From positions 52,353,751 to 52,417,750 of the forward strand of contig JAWZYU010000018.1 of assembly GCA_038380435.1 (NCBI GenBank): a stretch of DNA of 64,000 nucleotides, in the 5' to 3' direction. The stretch comes from Ryuthela nishihirai (Eukaryota; Arthropoda; Arachnida; Araneae; Heptathelidae). The notes under the pieces were generated by a model. It saw nothing but the letters and a program-made list of their open reading frames with translations. It searched no databases and was not told the origin of the DNA. Each line of letters opens with the position of its first letter. The stretch's first letter is position 1. The translations under genes and the position numbers were made by a program. This document shows, piece by piece, positions 21,527-33,757 of this stretch.

Positions 21527-24150
21527 ATACTTATGCAGTATCTGTAACAGTAATATGAATTATTCAGGTAATATTTACTATTTTTTATTACTGCTAAATA
21601 TTTAAGACATCATGAATTTAGGGGTGAAAAGTTTTGTTATGAATATAATTTACAAATTATCATCCTTTACACCATCCAAAAATTATACCATCCCAAAATA
21701 ATGTTCTTAGGTTCAAGGAACCCATTGACCCCATTGAACCCGTTGAATCTCAAAGAGAAATTTGCTAGTATTCATTCAAAAGACTGTTACTTCATAATTA
21801 GTTAAAACACTACTACTAATATTTATATTTATACTGAAAGTTCCACAAAAGAGATTGATTCATTAAATTTTGATTTATATATTTCTGCTTTTTCTTCCTA
21901 TTCTAGACATATTGCTTCAACACTATTCTGTTTGCCCTTGCTAATAATATTTGCTTCATATTTCCATTGTTATTTTAATGAATTATTTTATGTTACAAGG
22001 AGTGAATATTGTTATTAAAGGAAATGTTCAAAATAATGTGTTCAGGAATGTTGTATTTCCAATTGTAATGTTCACTAGATAGTGTTCCTAAACATAGAAA
22101 ATAACTGAATGGCCAAAATTATTATTTTTCGATTATCATAAATCATTTGGCGGGGAAATATTTTTTACCGATTGAAGAATATGCCCGATCACCTTATGAT
22201 TTACCTCCATAATGAGTGGATCATTAGGGAGGAATTCTGCCCAACTCTTGATTCAAAATTCATCTTGATTAATTCAAAATTCATCTTGATTTTTGAATTT
22301 GCATTATTGATTCACTTTTGATGATTCTCACCAATATTCGCTCTATAATTTTAGAGCTATTTTCTGCTAATCAAACAACTGGGCATCATTTTTCCGCAAT
22401 TTCTCAAATGGTTTGTATAATTGTATCTCCCACATGTTTTCCAGATCTCTAATGTTTTATTTCTTTCCTTGAAGAAACTAGGTGTATAGAGTTTTACATT
22501 TCCCTAAACCACTTATGATGTATGGACTACCTATGTGGTATCATTTTTATTTCCATTTAGTTTATGCTCTTAAAGAAGTCAGTTTTCGGAAAACTGCTTT
22601 GAGATATTTTCTGTTGTTTGACTGAATTTAATATTTTTTTATTGATTTGAATTTCAAAATTCGTTCTTTTGATCGCTCGCTTTGCAAAGAAAAATGTTTA
22701 TAATAATCTTTTTTGACCCTATCATCAAAAAACAAATTCAATCAAAAACACAAGCTCGATTCTCATATTTTAAAATGTCGACTTCAGAATAAAGTTTTAG
22801 TTTTCCTGTTTTTTAAATGTTTCTGTAATAAAATGCGCTTTGAAACAAAGCACAATGTTTATGAATATATTGACTAAACTTCATTTTCACTGTATAAATC
22901 AACATTACTTCTGCTCTTGTGAAATTTATTCAGTCTGTTTAGTTATTATTATTATCATAGTATAAATTCGTATCACGAAACATAATGTTGCTCTTGGATT
23001 GATTCTTCAATTTGCTTCAGTATCTTTGGTCCCAAATTTGGTTCATATCCTAGTAATATTTTTTACCTTTTGTTCAATCTTTTCTCCGTTTTACCATTAC
23101 TGAACATATGCACAATAATTTCTTTTTATTTATTATTAAAAGTATTGAACACTCGACCTCGAAATATTTATTTTAACTAATACAGACTTCACGTTATTCT
23201 TTCAATATACCGAACTGATTATTATTTTCATTCAAAAAGTTCAAAATTTATCCTTTTTTTCGTCAGAATGAAGTGATAAATTTTCCCTCTAATTCTACCA
23301 TATGAATATAATTAATTTATTCTTCTAATCAGACAGTATTCATTAACGTTCAGTCATAAGTGTTCTCATTGGAATCATAATCTTTCAGTATAGTTACTTT
23401 TTATATCGCCCAGTGTGGGATCTATATTTTATGGTCAACCAGCCCACTAGGCAGCCAATAAAAAAGCAGTTGATATCCATCCCAATATACTACTTTTGAT
23501 TTAGAAATTACTGTAATGCTTCAGATTCAATGCTTTCTAGCGTAGACCTAGTCAGTCATAAAGCAATCAATATGCTCACGCTTATTGTATTACTAGACCT
23601 TTAGTTTTCACTTCGCAAAAAATATTCTTTTAATAAAAACTATCAAAGAGCACATTCATTCATGTTAACTAAGTTTTATTGTACAGTTTGAATATTTACA
23701 AAAAGCAATACTTAATGTAAAGTCACGAATTGAATAGCATAACATTCTGCGTTTTTTTCCAAAAAAGACACCATTTTATGATTTACGCGTTACACATCTG
23801 TATGAAAACACAAAGGTTTCTATAAAATATTATAATGTTTGCCAGAATTCAGAACTCTTATTTTATGCAACTTATTGTTATATTAATATTCTTATTTTGT
23901 GCGTTTACAATTTATTTTGTGTTGTTTACGTTTTTTCATCGTTTTCGAATATTTTTGCTTCCATCGTAAAGTTTATTTGTATGCCAGAATTTTTTTTTTT
24001 TTTTAATATATTCAGCAACTTTCCGAAATATTCTATTATATCAGTTTTGCTACAAGACCCTTGGCCATAATAAATAAAATATATGTCCCAATCAGATGAC
24101 AAGATGTATGAAATGAAGTGCAAATATCCTATGTAAGTGTGTTTGGTAAT
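21527..24150. other. AT-rich sequence with tiny tandem duplication
   Basis: A 21-bp unit (ATTCAAAATTCATCTTGATT plus one base) occurs twice in tandem at 22251-22292, and a short CCCATTGAACC-type repeat lies near 21720. Otherwise nothing recognised. The minus frame at 23926-24123 is chance-like. Confidence 0.45.
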
Positions 24151-24353
24151 AAAAAAAATAAATACCTCCTCAAGCAGCTGCTTGCGACAGAGGTCTGACA
24201 GGAGCTTGTCAGTTTATATGCCAAAGTAGAGGATCTGAGAGGATGGCAGGACCTCAGCAGAAAAACGACACATACATCCACAGTTTATCCGGGGCTCGAA
24301 CCCAGATCCCTTAGATCAGTAGCTAAGCGTGCTAACCACTCGGCCATGGGACG
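24151..24353 (-). mobile_element. SINE-A, full-length, well conserved
   Basis: On the minus strand it begins CGTCCCATGGCCGAGTGGTT at 24353 with intact A box, AGCACGCTTAGCTACTGATC, B box GGGTTCGAGCCCCGG, and TCAGACCTCTGTCGCAAGCA, then GCTGCTTGAGGAGG and a TTTA/T tail. Few substitutions relative to the copies at 39.8, 56.4 and 57.3 kb. Confidence 0.95.
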
Positions 24354-26867
24354 CACTATTTAATGTTTCCCCCCATGTTTACGATTTAATGCTTACCTAT
24401 ATATATAAAAATTAAAAACGGACAACGTTATTTTTCTAAGCCAAATATTTGTTTACTGCAATATTTAGAAATTTTTACTTTGTAGATTTTAACATTCCTT
24501 ACTAAGTTATTTGTTTGTTTTCCTTTCTGCATCCTTATATAAGCTCCTTTATATGCTGGGACATGACTTTTTCTCTATTTTTAGCATCTTTTCGAATCGT
24601 CCACAATAAATCATCTGTTCTGCAACATCCTGGCAAGAAATAAATAACAAATAAGCCCCAGTAGGGTGATTAATATCTCTGATGTAAAGCGGTTATGTCT
24701 AAAGAGGTACAAGACACTGATTTAAAATTTTCTGGAAGGATATATTTCGCAACTTGAGAAAACAGTCGTTTGTAACCGGGATATACATATTCTGTTGTAT
24801 CTCAAGGCAATTAGTCAACCGGTCAATGAAATTTGTGAGTCCAAAGCGTGTACTGAGCTATACATTTCGATGAAAAACTCCAATTTAAATAAATATTGTC
24901 TAGGTATCATGAACAAAATAGCACGCAAAATAATAACAAATGTATTGGTAAATTGATAATGAATTAAATTAAAGTGAACAGCATGTGATCAATTTACTAT
25001 TTTGTAGTTATATTTATTGTATGGTATTATAAATAATCTGTTGGAAGCGCAACCAATAAGCATTGCCTAATGTGCTTCCCTTTTCTGTCTTTTACATTTT
25101 GTTACTATTTATCCAAATTGAAATATATGTTTTATGTGTCTTAAGATGGAATGAACTATTTACTAACTTGAGAAAACAGTTTAAAACATTGCCGAATGGA
25201 AGTTGTAGTGACAACAAATGTCTTAACTGTTAATTATTTCTTTACTCTGTTGCTCTCTTAATTTGGGTATTACTCACGCCTTCTTTAAGAGCGTTAATGA
25301 GATGTGACCAATGATGAAACTTATTACATTGATTTTCCTCCCTCGAGGAATATGAATTATTCCATTATAACTCAATCAACAAGTTCGCTTAATGTCGCAG
25401 CTCAGTGAGACTCATTAGGTTCGCTTTATTGGATCATCAGGTATATCTTGCATTATATCTCTTTTTTTTATGCTTGATGATCACGCAGGCAAGTCACGTA
25501 GCTATTCCAACGCAAGTTCAGTTGGTATACTGTGTTCACGACGATTACCACAGTGTTTTATATGCCTTTTAGGATTATCGAATTCTAAAAATATTTTTGA
25601 AGGAGACTCCTGCCGAATTCTGAAACTTGTTTTAATTTGTGTCGTATAAAGGTGCGCGATGAATGCTTAATTATATCTTATATTTGCTGATACGAAAATT
25701 AAAGTTCTAAATAATAAAAGAAGTAATGGACAGTTGATAAAATTCAGCTAACAGATTGATTTTTGATGCGTTGAATAAATTTTGACATTAATTTCTTTAG
25801 AAAAATCTTCCAACGGCCACCTCCCAGCCACTTGTCACAGACTGGTTGAACTTATCGGTAAATATTCCATAAAAATGGAATTCGTTCTGCAATCGAAACG
25901 CCAATAGCTCCAACTCTCGAAAGGCATGGTTTCTTTGTTACCACATTGCTACGTAAGATATTCTCCAGGACGATTTTCCTAAGAGGTTGCTTGGTTTGGC
26001 TACAGTGCAAAGAGCATGAATTTAAATTCCTTGTTGTTACATAGATAATTCCTATATGGTAGAGACCTCGTCTCTGTCACATAAGTGGTCAACCAGTTCC
26101 ATCTTACATACAGCAGGAAGTAAATGTTTAATTCACTGTATATTGAAATAAATAATGCTGCATATGACATACTAAACGCCAAGGCCTAAATAATAGCATC
26201 TGCTTCAAATGTAGCCAGGTAATAGTGCAGAATATTCAGATAATGGCCAGGGACTCAGATACGGAAGCCAGATGTTTCTCTGGATATTTGGATTCTCTTT
26301 TCGTGAAAAAGGAATTGTGCAGTTACTTTAGAAATGTGTTCATTTCACGCGAGTTCTAAAATATTTAGGTAGAGAAACTGTAACAGTAATATTAAACTTA
26401 TATCACTGGGTTCTCTAAATATAATTATAAGGTTCATTATCCATAGTAAACCCTATAACTGGAACAATTTTGCGTACATTTTTTTCTGTAATCACTTATT
26501 TTAAATGACACTTTTATTTTTGGGAGTACTTTTTTTTCACACAAGCGTAAACTAGTTTGATATAACAGCTTTCATTTTAACAAATTCTTAGTGGGAATTT
26601 CAAACAACACAGAGTGTTTGTGTGGGACAAACTCTAAATCAATTTAATAAAACTATTATGTACCTCTAATTTTTCATTCCTACTATCAGAAAACAATTTT
26701 ACTAACTATAAAGCAGAAAAAGTTTAGTGTTTTGAAACGCTCATAAATTTCTACTAAATATTTAAGGTATTATGAAATTATATTGAAAAGTTTTCTCTCA
26801 TTATCGTTTCTTTACACTCTCGTAAGATGTATTCTTGTGTCTTTCACTGCTTTGACAGGTAATAAAA
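24354..26867. other. AT-rich sequence, nothing recognised
   Basis: No repeat shared with the rest of the window and no convincing frame. The 60-codon minus frame at 26000-26182 has no motif. Confidence 0.45.
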
Positions 26868-27040
26868 GTCCCGTGTGGTTCCTTTCTTGTATTATCCTTC
26901 TGCTGAAGTTTCGCTTTCCTCACAGATATTCTCCGTGGCGTATTATAACAGGTTATTCCTGTCAGATCTCTGTGGCGTGTTATACTAACAGGTTACTTCT
27001 GCCAGACTTCTGTGGAAAGCAGCTGCTTGAAGGAAATCTT
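26868..27040 (+). mobile_element. SINE-A, old, with internal duplication, first unit of dimer
   Basis: Starts near the B-box region (degenerate), then TTCTGCTGAAGTTTCGC and TCTCCGTGGCGTATTATAAC. A segment of about 46 bp ending GGTTATTCCTGTCAGATCTC is repeated as GGTTACTTCTGCCAGACTTC, then GGAAAGCAGCTGCTTGAAGG. The duplication doubles the first-palindrome region. Confidence 0.75.
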
Positions 27041-27216
27041 TTTTTACAAGTGGTTAGCATATTAGACTGTTAAGGAGAAGTCCCTAGTTTGAATCCCGGA
27101 AAAGGCAGATGTGATTCTTATTTCTGGTAAGGTTTTGCCCTTTTCGAATAACTTGTTCAAGTCAGGTCGTACTGATCGGGCATTCTAGGCAAGTGAGCAG
27201 CCTGAGGAGTATTTTA
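27041..27216 (+). mobile_element. SINE-A, old, second unit of dimer
   Basis: Directly follows the previous copy's T run. A-box remnant ACAAGTGGTTAGCAT, then TTAGACTGTTAAGGAGAAGT, B box AGTTTGAATCCCGGA and AAAGGCAGATG. The 3' domain is highly diverged (GCAAGTGAGCAGCCTGAGGA). It is the second direct SINE-SINE junction in the window, after 8701. Confidence 0.7.
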
Positions 27217-28052
27217 TCATATATATTTTTTAACCCATGAAATTATGAAATTAGCTGCTCTTTATGAAACCATTTGCCCTTACGAATCAATATCTGTTAC
27301 CATTATCTACAGCTTCCCATTTCAAACTGGTTTCTTTTCTACAATGGTTCAAACGAAAGGAATTCGTATTTGCTATTAAAGACATTGCATGCATCATCTG
27401 TTCATTTCCTTAGCATTGTCTTGGTAAATGTATACTTCCCAACCATGACTATGTTGAGATAATATTTCGAAGTTATGTGCATTCAAAGGTCACCTATCCA
27501 TATCTTTATTCGCATCGAGGGTTTCTCACATTCAGATAGTAACGGGATTATTAGGTACAATAATTGAAAGGGGATTTGTTTGGAAGTAGTATTATGGTTA
27601 AAATTCCATGCTTTACTTGAATCGTGTATTTCCTTTCTAAGCTTTGAAAAGATTTAAAAAAATTGATAGACATTACATTCCAATTTTCAAGTGGGAAATC
27701 TAGCAATAAAAAAGAATTTTATATTACTAGGTTTCCCACTTGAATTCTATCCTCCATACAAATTCAATCAAAATGCTTGGCTCAAACATTGTCTAGTAAT
27801 CAAGATATAAAATTAAATATTTTTGATTTATAAAACTTGAATGGTAATTTTAAAGATAAAATATTATTAAAGAGAAGTCATGATTTATCGGTGAACAAAT
27901 TTATTTTAATTTATTTGAAAAGTGATTGTAAAGTTCAGCATGGTTTTTTGATGAAAATCACGGTTTATAAAAGGCTATCGAGCTTTGTTAATATTCTCTG
28001 AAGTTTATGCCTAATTTTATTTTGGAACCGCCAAAATCTGCATATTGGTGAT
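27217..28052. other. AT-rich sequence with one dispersed direct-repeat arm
   Basis: Bases 27477-27512 (GTGCATTCAAAGGTCACCTA and onward through CATATCTTTATTC) recur nearly identically at 29404-29440. The rest is unrecognised. Confidence 0.5.
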
Positions 28053-28426
28053 GAGTTGTTTTACTTCTTAGAGGATTTTTAATGTCTAAATTTTTAATGG
28101 GCTAAATGGCCAGATTTCGCGAACCCTAAGAGCTCAGAGAAGGTTGGGAGAAGGGACCATTGGACAGCTATTAGTCAACATATAGCAGCCTTTCGTCAAG
28201 ACTATTCAGTTTTCCTCAACGTGCAGAGGGTATGACGCTCCGGCACATTGGAACTATGGCTTAAAATCCCATCCGAAGGAGATGGTCTTCACAACTCCAT
28301 CGGTGTCCGCCTTCTCACCGAGGGCAGGCATGGAATTTTTGCAGAGATAAATCTCAGTTGGGAATCAAACCTGGGCAGTACAGATTAGGAGTCTGGCGAG
28401 CTATTAACTGCCTCATCCCCCACATA
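28053..28426 (-). mobile_element. SINE-B, near full-length, diverged
   Basis: Right end (minus-strand head) reads GGGGGATGAGGCAGTTAATA with degenerate A box, TGGGCAGTAC complement and a B box on the minus strand near 28375. The body keeps AGAGCTCAGAGAAGGTTGGG, CCTCAACGTGCAGAGGGTAT and TTAAAATCCCATCCGAAGGA. The 3' end at 28055 is GTTGTTTTACTTC. Confidence 0.88.
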
Positions 28427-28436
28427 TGGAGGCTCC

Positions 28437-29030
28437 GGTAAAAAACATTTGGATACTTGCAAAATATTTGAGATAACTAATGGTTACCCTTGAAAATAAT
28501 TTCAGATATTTATTGGTTTTTTCCTCGAAAAATATTTGTGATATTTATTTTTTTTTAATTGTGACATTTAATTTTCACCATTGCAAATCATTTGCGACAT
28601 TTAATAGTTACTCTTAATGGTTACCCTTAAAAAAACCTTTCGTATATTTAATAATTACTCTTGCAAAAGTATTTTCAATATTTAATGATTTTTTTTAAAT
28701 AAATTGGGTCATTTAATGATTATCCCTGCAAAATATTTGGGACAGTTAATTCTTACTCTTCCAAAACATTTAGGGCATTTAATGGTAACCCTTGCAAAAC
28801 ATTTGGGACATGTAATTGTTACCCTTAAAAAACATCTGATACATTAAATGGTTACATTTACAAATATTAGTGAAATTTAAGTTTCCTTTGCAAATTATTT
28901 GAGATAATTACCAATACAATTTATTTCAGATATTTAATGGTTACACTTGAAAAACGATTAGACATTTAGACATTTAAAGGCCACTCTTGCAAAACGTTTC
29001 GGAAGTTCAATGGTTATTTTAGAAAAACCT
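28437..29030. repeat. Diverged minisatellite, ~33-40 bp unit
   Basis: About 15-17 degenerate units of the form AAAACATTTGGGACATTTAA plus TGGTTACCCTTGC. Clearest at 28700-28830, where unit boundaries are marked by repeated CTTGCAAAACATTTGGGACA. It abuts the tRNA-head end of the preceding SINE-B. Confidence 0.85.
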
Positions 29031-29403
29031 GAAGTGTTATTTTGTTGAGTACGTTACCTTACCAATGCAGACTCAGTTTAGGAAAGTAGAAAGATATGTT
29101 TTTCGTTGCTTTATGTAAGAAATTTTCTATAAATCGAAATAATATTTAAACAAAAAAGCAAAAACATATTTAGTCAAATTCGCAAACGAAGAAAATCAAT
29201 AGACAGATTTCTGGGAATATCTTAAACTGTAACCAGTTTATACATGTTCACTTCGATAGAAGCGATTATTCGGATATATCGTAGGTAATGCGACAGTTCG
29301 ATAAAATTTCGAATTTAATTTCTCACCAGCACAAAAAATCATTAAAAGACATTTTTATTAGTGAAACTGAATAGATGCACATAAAAATGGGGTGATTTAG
29401 TTG

Positions 29404-29440
29404 TGTGCATTCAAACGTCACCTATCCATATCTTTATTCA
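29404..29440 (+). repeat. Direct repeat arm shared with 27477-27512
   Basis: GTGCATTCAAACGTCACCTA followed by TCCATATCTTTATTC, nearly identical to the arm about 1.93 kb upstream. A second partial copy (CACCTATCCATATCT) follows at once. Origin unknown. Confidence 0.6.
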
Positions 29441-29770
29441 CCTATCCATATCTATAATTACTGTTGATTGGTAATAATTTTAATACAAAATGATCCCACT
29501 TATGAAAAACATGAAATCTATTTGTGGAAATAAAATATTTATTTTAGAGAAGTGGTTTTTCAACCCTTTTCTGATCCTGGATTCAATATTTGTCTCAGAT
29601 TGTCGCAGTCTCAATATCTGTTCATGACTGCATCGCAACCACGTGTTTAGTTAAAATATTTTTTCCAGTTCAGTTCCTCTTGACAGTCTCTAGCTTTTTT
29701 GTTTTCCTTTAATATTATTAACGCAACTACAACGCTGATCTCGGGACAAGATAAATATATATAGCTAGAG

Positions 29771-30292
29771 CAGTGTCTCGCAAACTGTGTGCCGCGAGAG
29801 ATTCCAAGTGTGCCGCGAGAGATTTTCAAATTGACACTAGATATTCCAAAGATTTCATTTTGACTTGACTTGTGTTATCGACGTGCTTTAATATCGACGT
29901 ACTATCGACGTGCTTTAATAAAAATCTTTCAGATTTTATCATCTGGGATCTTGTAAGTATTTATCAAGCTTTTGCCAATTTTGGTATTAATTTTTGATTC
30001 TTTCAAGCCATAGAATGGACAAATATTTAAAACAAACACCGAGTTATGATTAATTATATTTATTATTATATTTATTTTAAATAAAATGCATTTAACGAAA
30101 CTTCAATTTTCCTCTTTTTACGTAACCATCAAAAATTCTTTTTTAGGTGTGCCGCGGGGAAAAAATTAGATTCAGTGTGCCGCGGAAAAAAATTAGATTC
30201 AGTGTGCCGCGGGAAAAAAATTAGATTCAGTGTGCCGCGGAAAAAAAATTAGATTCAGTGTGCCGCAGAGTAAAAAAGTTTGCGAGATACTG
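29771..30292. mobile_element. hAT-superfamily MITE with perfect 8-bp target duplication
   Basis: Starts CAGTGTCTCGCAAACTGTGT and, on the minus strand, CAGTATCTCGCAAACTTTTT. The octamer AGCTAGAG flanks both sides (29763-29770 and 30293-30300). The 522-bp element has no transposase. Internally TGTGCCGCGAGAGATT occurs twice at the left, and TTAGATTCAGTGTGCCGCGG with an A run recurs four to five times at the right (about 30147-30272, ~31-bp period). TATCGACGTGCTTTAAT is also duplicated at about 29876-29922. The subterminal repeats probably expanded within this lineage. Confidence 0.95.
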
Positions 30293-30300
30293 AGCTAGAG

Positions 30301-31849
30301 AGAGGCCAAAAAAATTCAAAACAAAAATGCATTTCTATACAGTACATAAATTTAGTAAAAGAAGGATTTGATACGAAAATTTACTAAGTGTTTAAGTAAA
30401 CTTCGTGCGAAACGATATATAAGACAGTATAATTGATCTTCTGTCCTGCAAAATAACGTTTAAAGAGTAGATCGAATTATAATAACCCTTCATGAAATTA
30501 TACAATATTTACTGAACATAGATTTTAAGGCAATTATAAGGTGTACTTAGTTTATGTACACTTTATGATTATTGATAATTAGTTTATGTATATTTTATGA
30601 ATTAAAAACCTACTTTCTTAGGCAAAATGCATATTCGCTAGTTCAGTTTGTTTTTCTGATTCTATGTTTGATTTTAATACATTTTGTGTAAATAATATAG
30701 AGTCAGAATGTTTGAATTGCTCTATTAAGCAGAATCTTTGTAGCTTGACAGTTATTAATATTTAAATTTTCCGTAAGAATGAAACTTAAAAATCCTAAAT
30801 CAGCAGAACATTTAAAAATGCAATCATACGGAAATGATTCAATGTTCTATTCATTTGTCTCATTTAAAATTATTTTCCCGCAGTTGTCAACGCTTTAACT
30901 TTATTACAAAAAAACAACTACACTATATATTTTAAATGTTTTAATCTCTGATCTTTCTTCAGATGTCATCTAAAGATGAGTAAAATCATCTGATACCTTT
31001 TTTTATTTATTTTCTAACCTTTACGGTTTCAAAAGTTTTATTGCCTGTTTCACAGTTTCCGTTTTTATTGCAAAATTCTCCTCGCTTCTGGAAGTTGTTC
31101 TCATTTTCTAAGAACATAAAGAAAAGGGAGAATTACGGGTTGAAGACTTCAACCTTCATTTAAATGAAAGGTCCTATCTGACCATTGGAAGGCATCTCTC
31201 ATATCACTGCTACAGGGATGCTCTACTCATAAAGGAAGAAAAACAAAATGGGAGCCAGTATTCTGTTCTCTGCGTATCACATTTCTTTCCATCTCATGAG
31301 TTGTAAAGTTTCTCCGCATAATCGTAAAAAATATATATATTCTGCGAACCAACGCGGCATGCACAAGTTTGTAATGTTTGCTTTCTACTCTCCAGATAAA
31401 AGAGACTCAAAAGACTTTATCTCTTTTGCTCCTATGGTCTTCTATAATAATGTTAGAAAGAAGATGTACGGTGTTTTACGAAAACTTTGCAGAATTGCAC
31501 TTCATCGACTTTCTTTCGGTGGTTCTGAAATAATGATTTAAAAATGAGACCGAAAAGAAAGGTCTTATAGCAATGATAATCTGTATTAAAACTTAAGGAA
31601 GTGTAATATGTGTGTGTTTGGACTATAGATATCATAACTTCTGCCTCAAATGTGAGAAAGAATATTTTTTCGTGGTATTAGGATATGCAACAAGATTTTA
31701 AAGTTTTTAAAATGAAAAAAAAAATTTTTTTTGATTTGTTAGGCTTTCTAATTCTAAAGTAAGTTATAAGTCATTCCTTAAGTAACAAACAGTTGAGGTG
31801 ATCAGATACGACTACGAAACTCCGATGACTATTTTCTCGCAGCGTCATT
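30301..31849. other. AT-rich sequence, nothing recognised
   Basis: No shared repeat found. The 97-codon plus frame at 31248-31541 has no recognisable domain; its codons follow local AT-rich composition. Confidence 0.45.
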
Positions 31850-32172
31850 GGGGCGGGGGTTGACTCAGTCGATAGCGCAAACAGGCTCGTAATCTGCAGC
31901 TTCCAGGTTCGAATCCTAACTTTGCCTGCAGTGAGAAGTTTCTTCGCTAGCTTTCTTTCTACCCTCGATGAGAAAGGTGATACTTAATGACGTAGAAAAG
32001 CAGCCGTCTGTTGAAGGGGATGTTAAGTCGTGTGAAGGAGAACCATACTCTGTGCAAGTTAAGGAAATGCTGTATGATCTTGACCGGAGGTTTCCATTTG
32101 TCTAACAGTAGCTGTTCAGTGGATCCCCTTTACCAAACTTTCTCTGAGCCCTTGGGATCGACGTACCCGGTG
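31850..32172 (+). mobile_element. SINE-B, 5' and central part, interrupted
   Basis: Head GGGGCGGGGGTTGACTCAGT with A box, AGGCTCGTAATCTGCAGCTT, B box AGGTTCGAATCCTAA. The body runs TTAAGTCGTGTGAAGGAGAA, TCTGTGCAAGTTAAGGAAAT, CTTGACCGGAGGTTTCC and TTTCTCTGAGCCCTTGGGAT. Homology stops near 32172 and resumes at 32765, so about 590 bp including a C-rich tandem array interrupts the element. Confidence 0.88.
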
Positions 32173-32435
32173 GGAACCAGAGGGTCCGAACCCCCACCTC
32201 CCAAAATCCTCTCGTCATGTAAGAAATCTGAAACTTGTCTATTTGCTTTGAAATCCAAAATAGGTGTCTTTGCATAATTTATTTTAGCCTCATAGTATGT
32301 GTCCGACACTAAAAATAGATTTAAAAAACAGTTATTAATTTTTATTAAATACAGCATATAACTTTTACCTTTCATGTCCCGTGGAATATATTTGAGTAGT
32401 TGGGAAATCATACTCAAGTCTTATTCTGAGAGTTT

Positions 32436-32762
32436 CAGCCCCCCTGAACTAAATTCTCGAACCTCCAAACTAAATTTTCGAACCCTCCCCGAAATTAAGT
32501 TCTCGAACACTTCCCGAAACTAAATTCTTGGACCCCCCCCCCCCTACCGAAACTAAATTCTTGGACCCCCCTAACGAAACTAAATTCTTGGACCCCCTAC
32601 CGAAACTAAATTCTTGGACCCCCTACCGAAACTAAATTCTTGGACCCCCCCCCCCCCCACCGAAACTAAATTCTTGGACACCCCTAACGAAACTAAATTC
32701 TTGGACTCCCTACCGAAACTAAATTCTTGGACCCCCCCCCCCCCACTACCGAAACTAAATCT
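32436..32762. repeat. Tandem array with variable poly-C tracts, ~21-40 bp unit
   Basis: About 12 units of CGAAACTAAATTCTTGGAC followed by a run of 3 to about 13 C, with CTAC or CTAA linkers. Left-most units are diverged (CTCGAACC, TTTTCGAACC). Unit length differs mainly through C-run length. A minus frame across it encodes a spurious SKNLVSVGG-type repeat. It lies between the two halves of a SINE-B. Confidence 0.93.
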
Positions 32763-32764
32763 TG

Positions 32765-32818
32765 CATGTGATCTTGTCATTTAGCCACTGAGAGGTAAAA
32801 TAACCCAAAACGACTCAA
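32765..32818 (+). mobile_element. SINE-B 3' terminus (second half of interrupted copy)
   Basis: GTGATCTTGTCATTTAGCCA then CTGAGAGGTAAAATAACCCA matches the family's 3' end. The typical GATGGTGTGC...GTGCCGCT section is deleted. It continues the copy that stops at 32172, in the same orientation. Confidence 0.7.
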
Positions 32819-33185
32819 TATCATTTATTAAACAGTGTGGTTTCAACGAACGGTTTGACTGTATAAAGTGTATGATACCTTGACTGATAAATTGGTTATT
32901 GTTATTCAATTAAAATTGCGAAATAATTGTTTCTCTTTACAAACATCACTTGAATGTAAGAAATAATATGTTGTCACTTAGTTTTCCTATATGTGAATAA
33001 TGAAAATCAAACGAAAACTGTCTATACTATTAGTGCTATATGTAGTCACTAAAAGAACCGTGTTAATATTTTACGGTTATTTTGCAACAAAAATCTTTCA
33101 TTTTTCTCTGTAAAATATTTATTTTAACTTAACGTCATATTTAGCTTTTATGTGAATTAAACAATTTCCAATCTGTTGTCTTCTA

Positions 33186-33188
33186 TAA

Positions 33189-33219
<31 letters not shown>

Positions 33220-33222
33220 ATA
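33186..33222. repeat. (TAAA)n microsatellite
   Basis: About nine perfect TAAA/AAAT repeats, possibly seeded by the tail of a lost retroelement because SINE-A tails are also TTTA-rich. Confidence 0.95.
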
Positions 33223-33540
33223 GTATAATATTTAAAAATAAATCTTTATTTTATTTTTAAATATTTTACCGTATAATTTATGACAATGTAGAGAATTCAA
33301 TTCATTCTGTGTTCATTATTTTGAAAAAGATATTAAATCAAAATCGAAAAGCAAAAAAATCTAGAAGTAAAATATTATATACTATTGTTAAATATTTTAT
33401 ACGTTGTTGTTATTCTATACGTGTTTTTAGAGCCAAAATCCAAAATTTAATTGATATAATATTTCTTTCATGTAATAAAAATAAGCATTGTTTTAAATGA
33501 AAGAAATTAATAGACTTTTCAATGGGATATTATTACTTAG

Positions 33541-33757
33541 CGTGTCATTCCGGTGATCGAATGATTAGCGTGCTTGACTGCAGATCAAAAGGACGTGGAA
33601 CTCTAGCCCTGGATAAGGCATAAATGTTTTTTTCTTGAGTTGTACTTATGCTGACATCTTGTCTTTTTCCCAGACCCTCTCTCTGGCCTATTAAACTGAC
33701 AAGCTCATGTCAGACCTCTGCGACACCCAGCTGCTTGAAGGATAACTTATTTTTTAT
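33541..33757 (+). mobile_element. SINE-A, diverged, full-length
   Basis: Head TCATTCCGGTGATCGAATGA with degraded A box, TAGCGTGCTTGACTGCAGAT, weak B box AACTCTAGCCCTGGATAAGG, then CATGTCAGACCTCTGCGACA and CCCAGCTGCTTGAAGG. The middle is longer than usual. Confidence 0.82.

Noticed and set aside
32580..32780. Minus-strand frame encoding a glycine-rich repeat protein
   Set aside because: It is the translation of the C-run tandem array; unit lengths vary without regard to reading frame.
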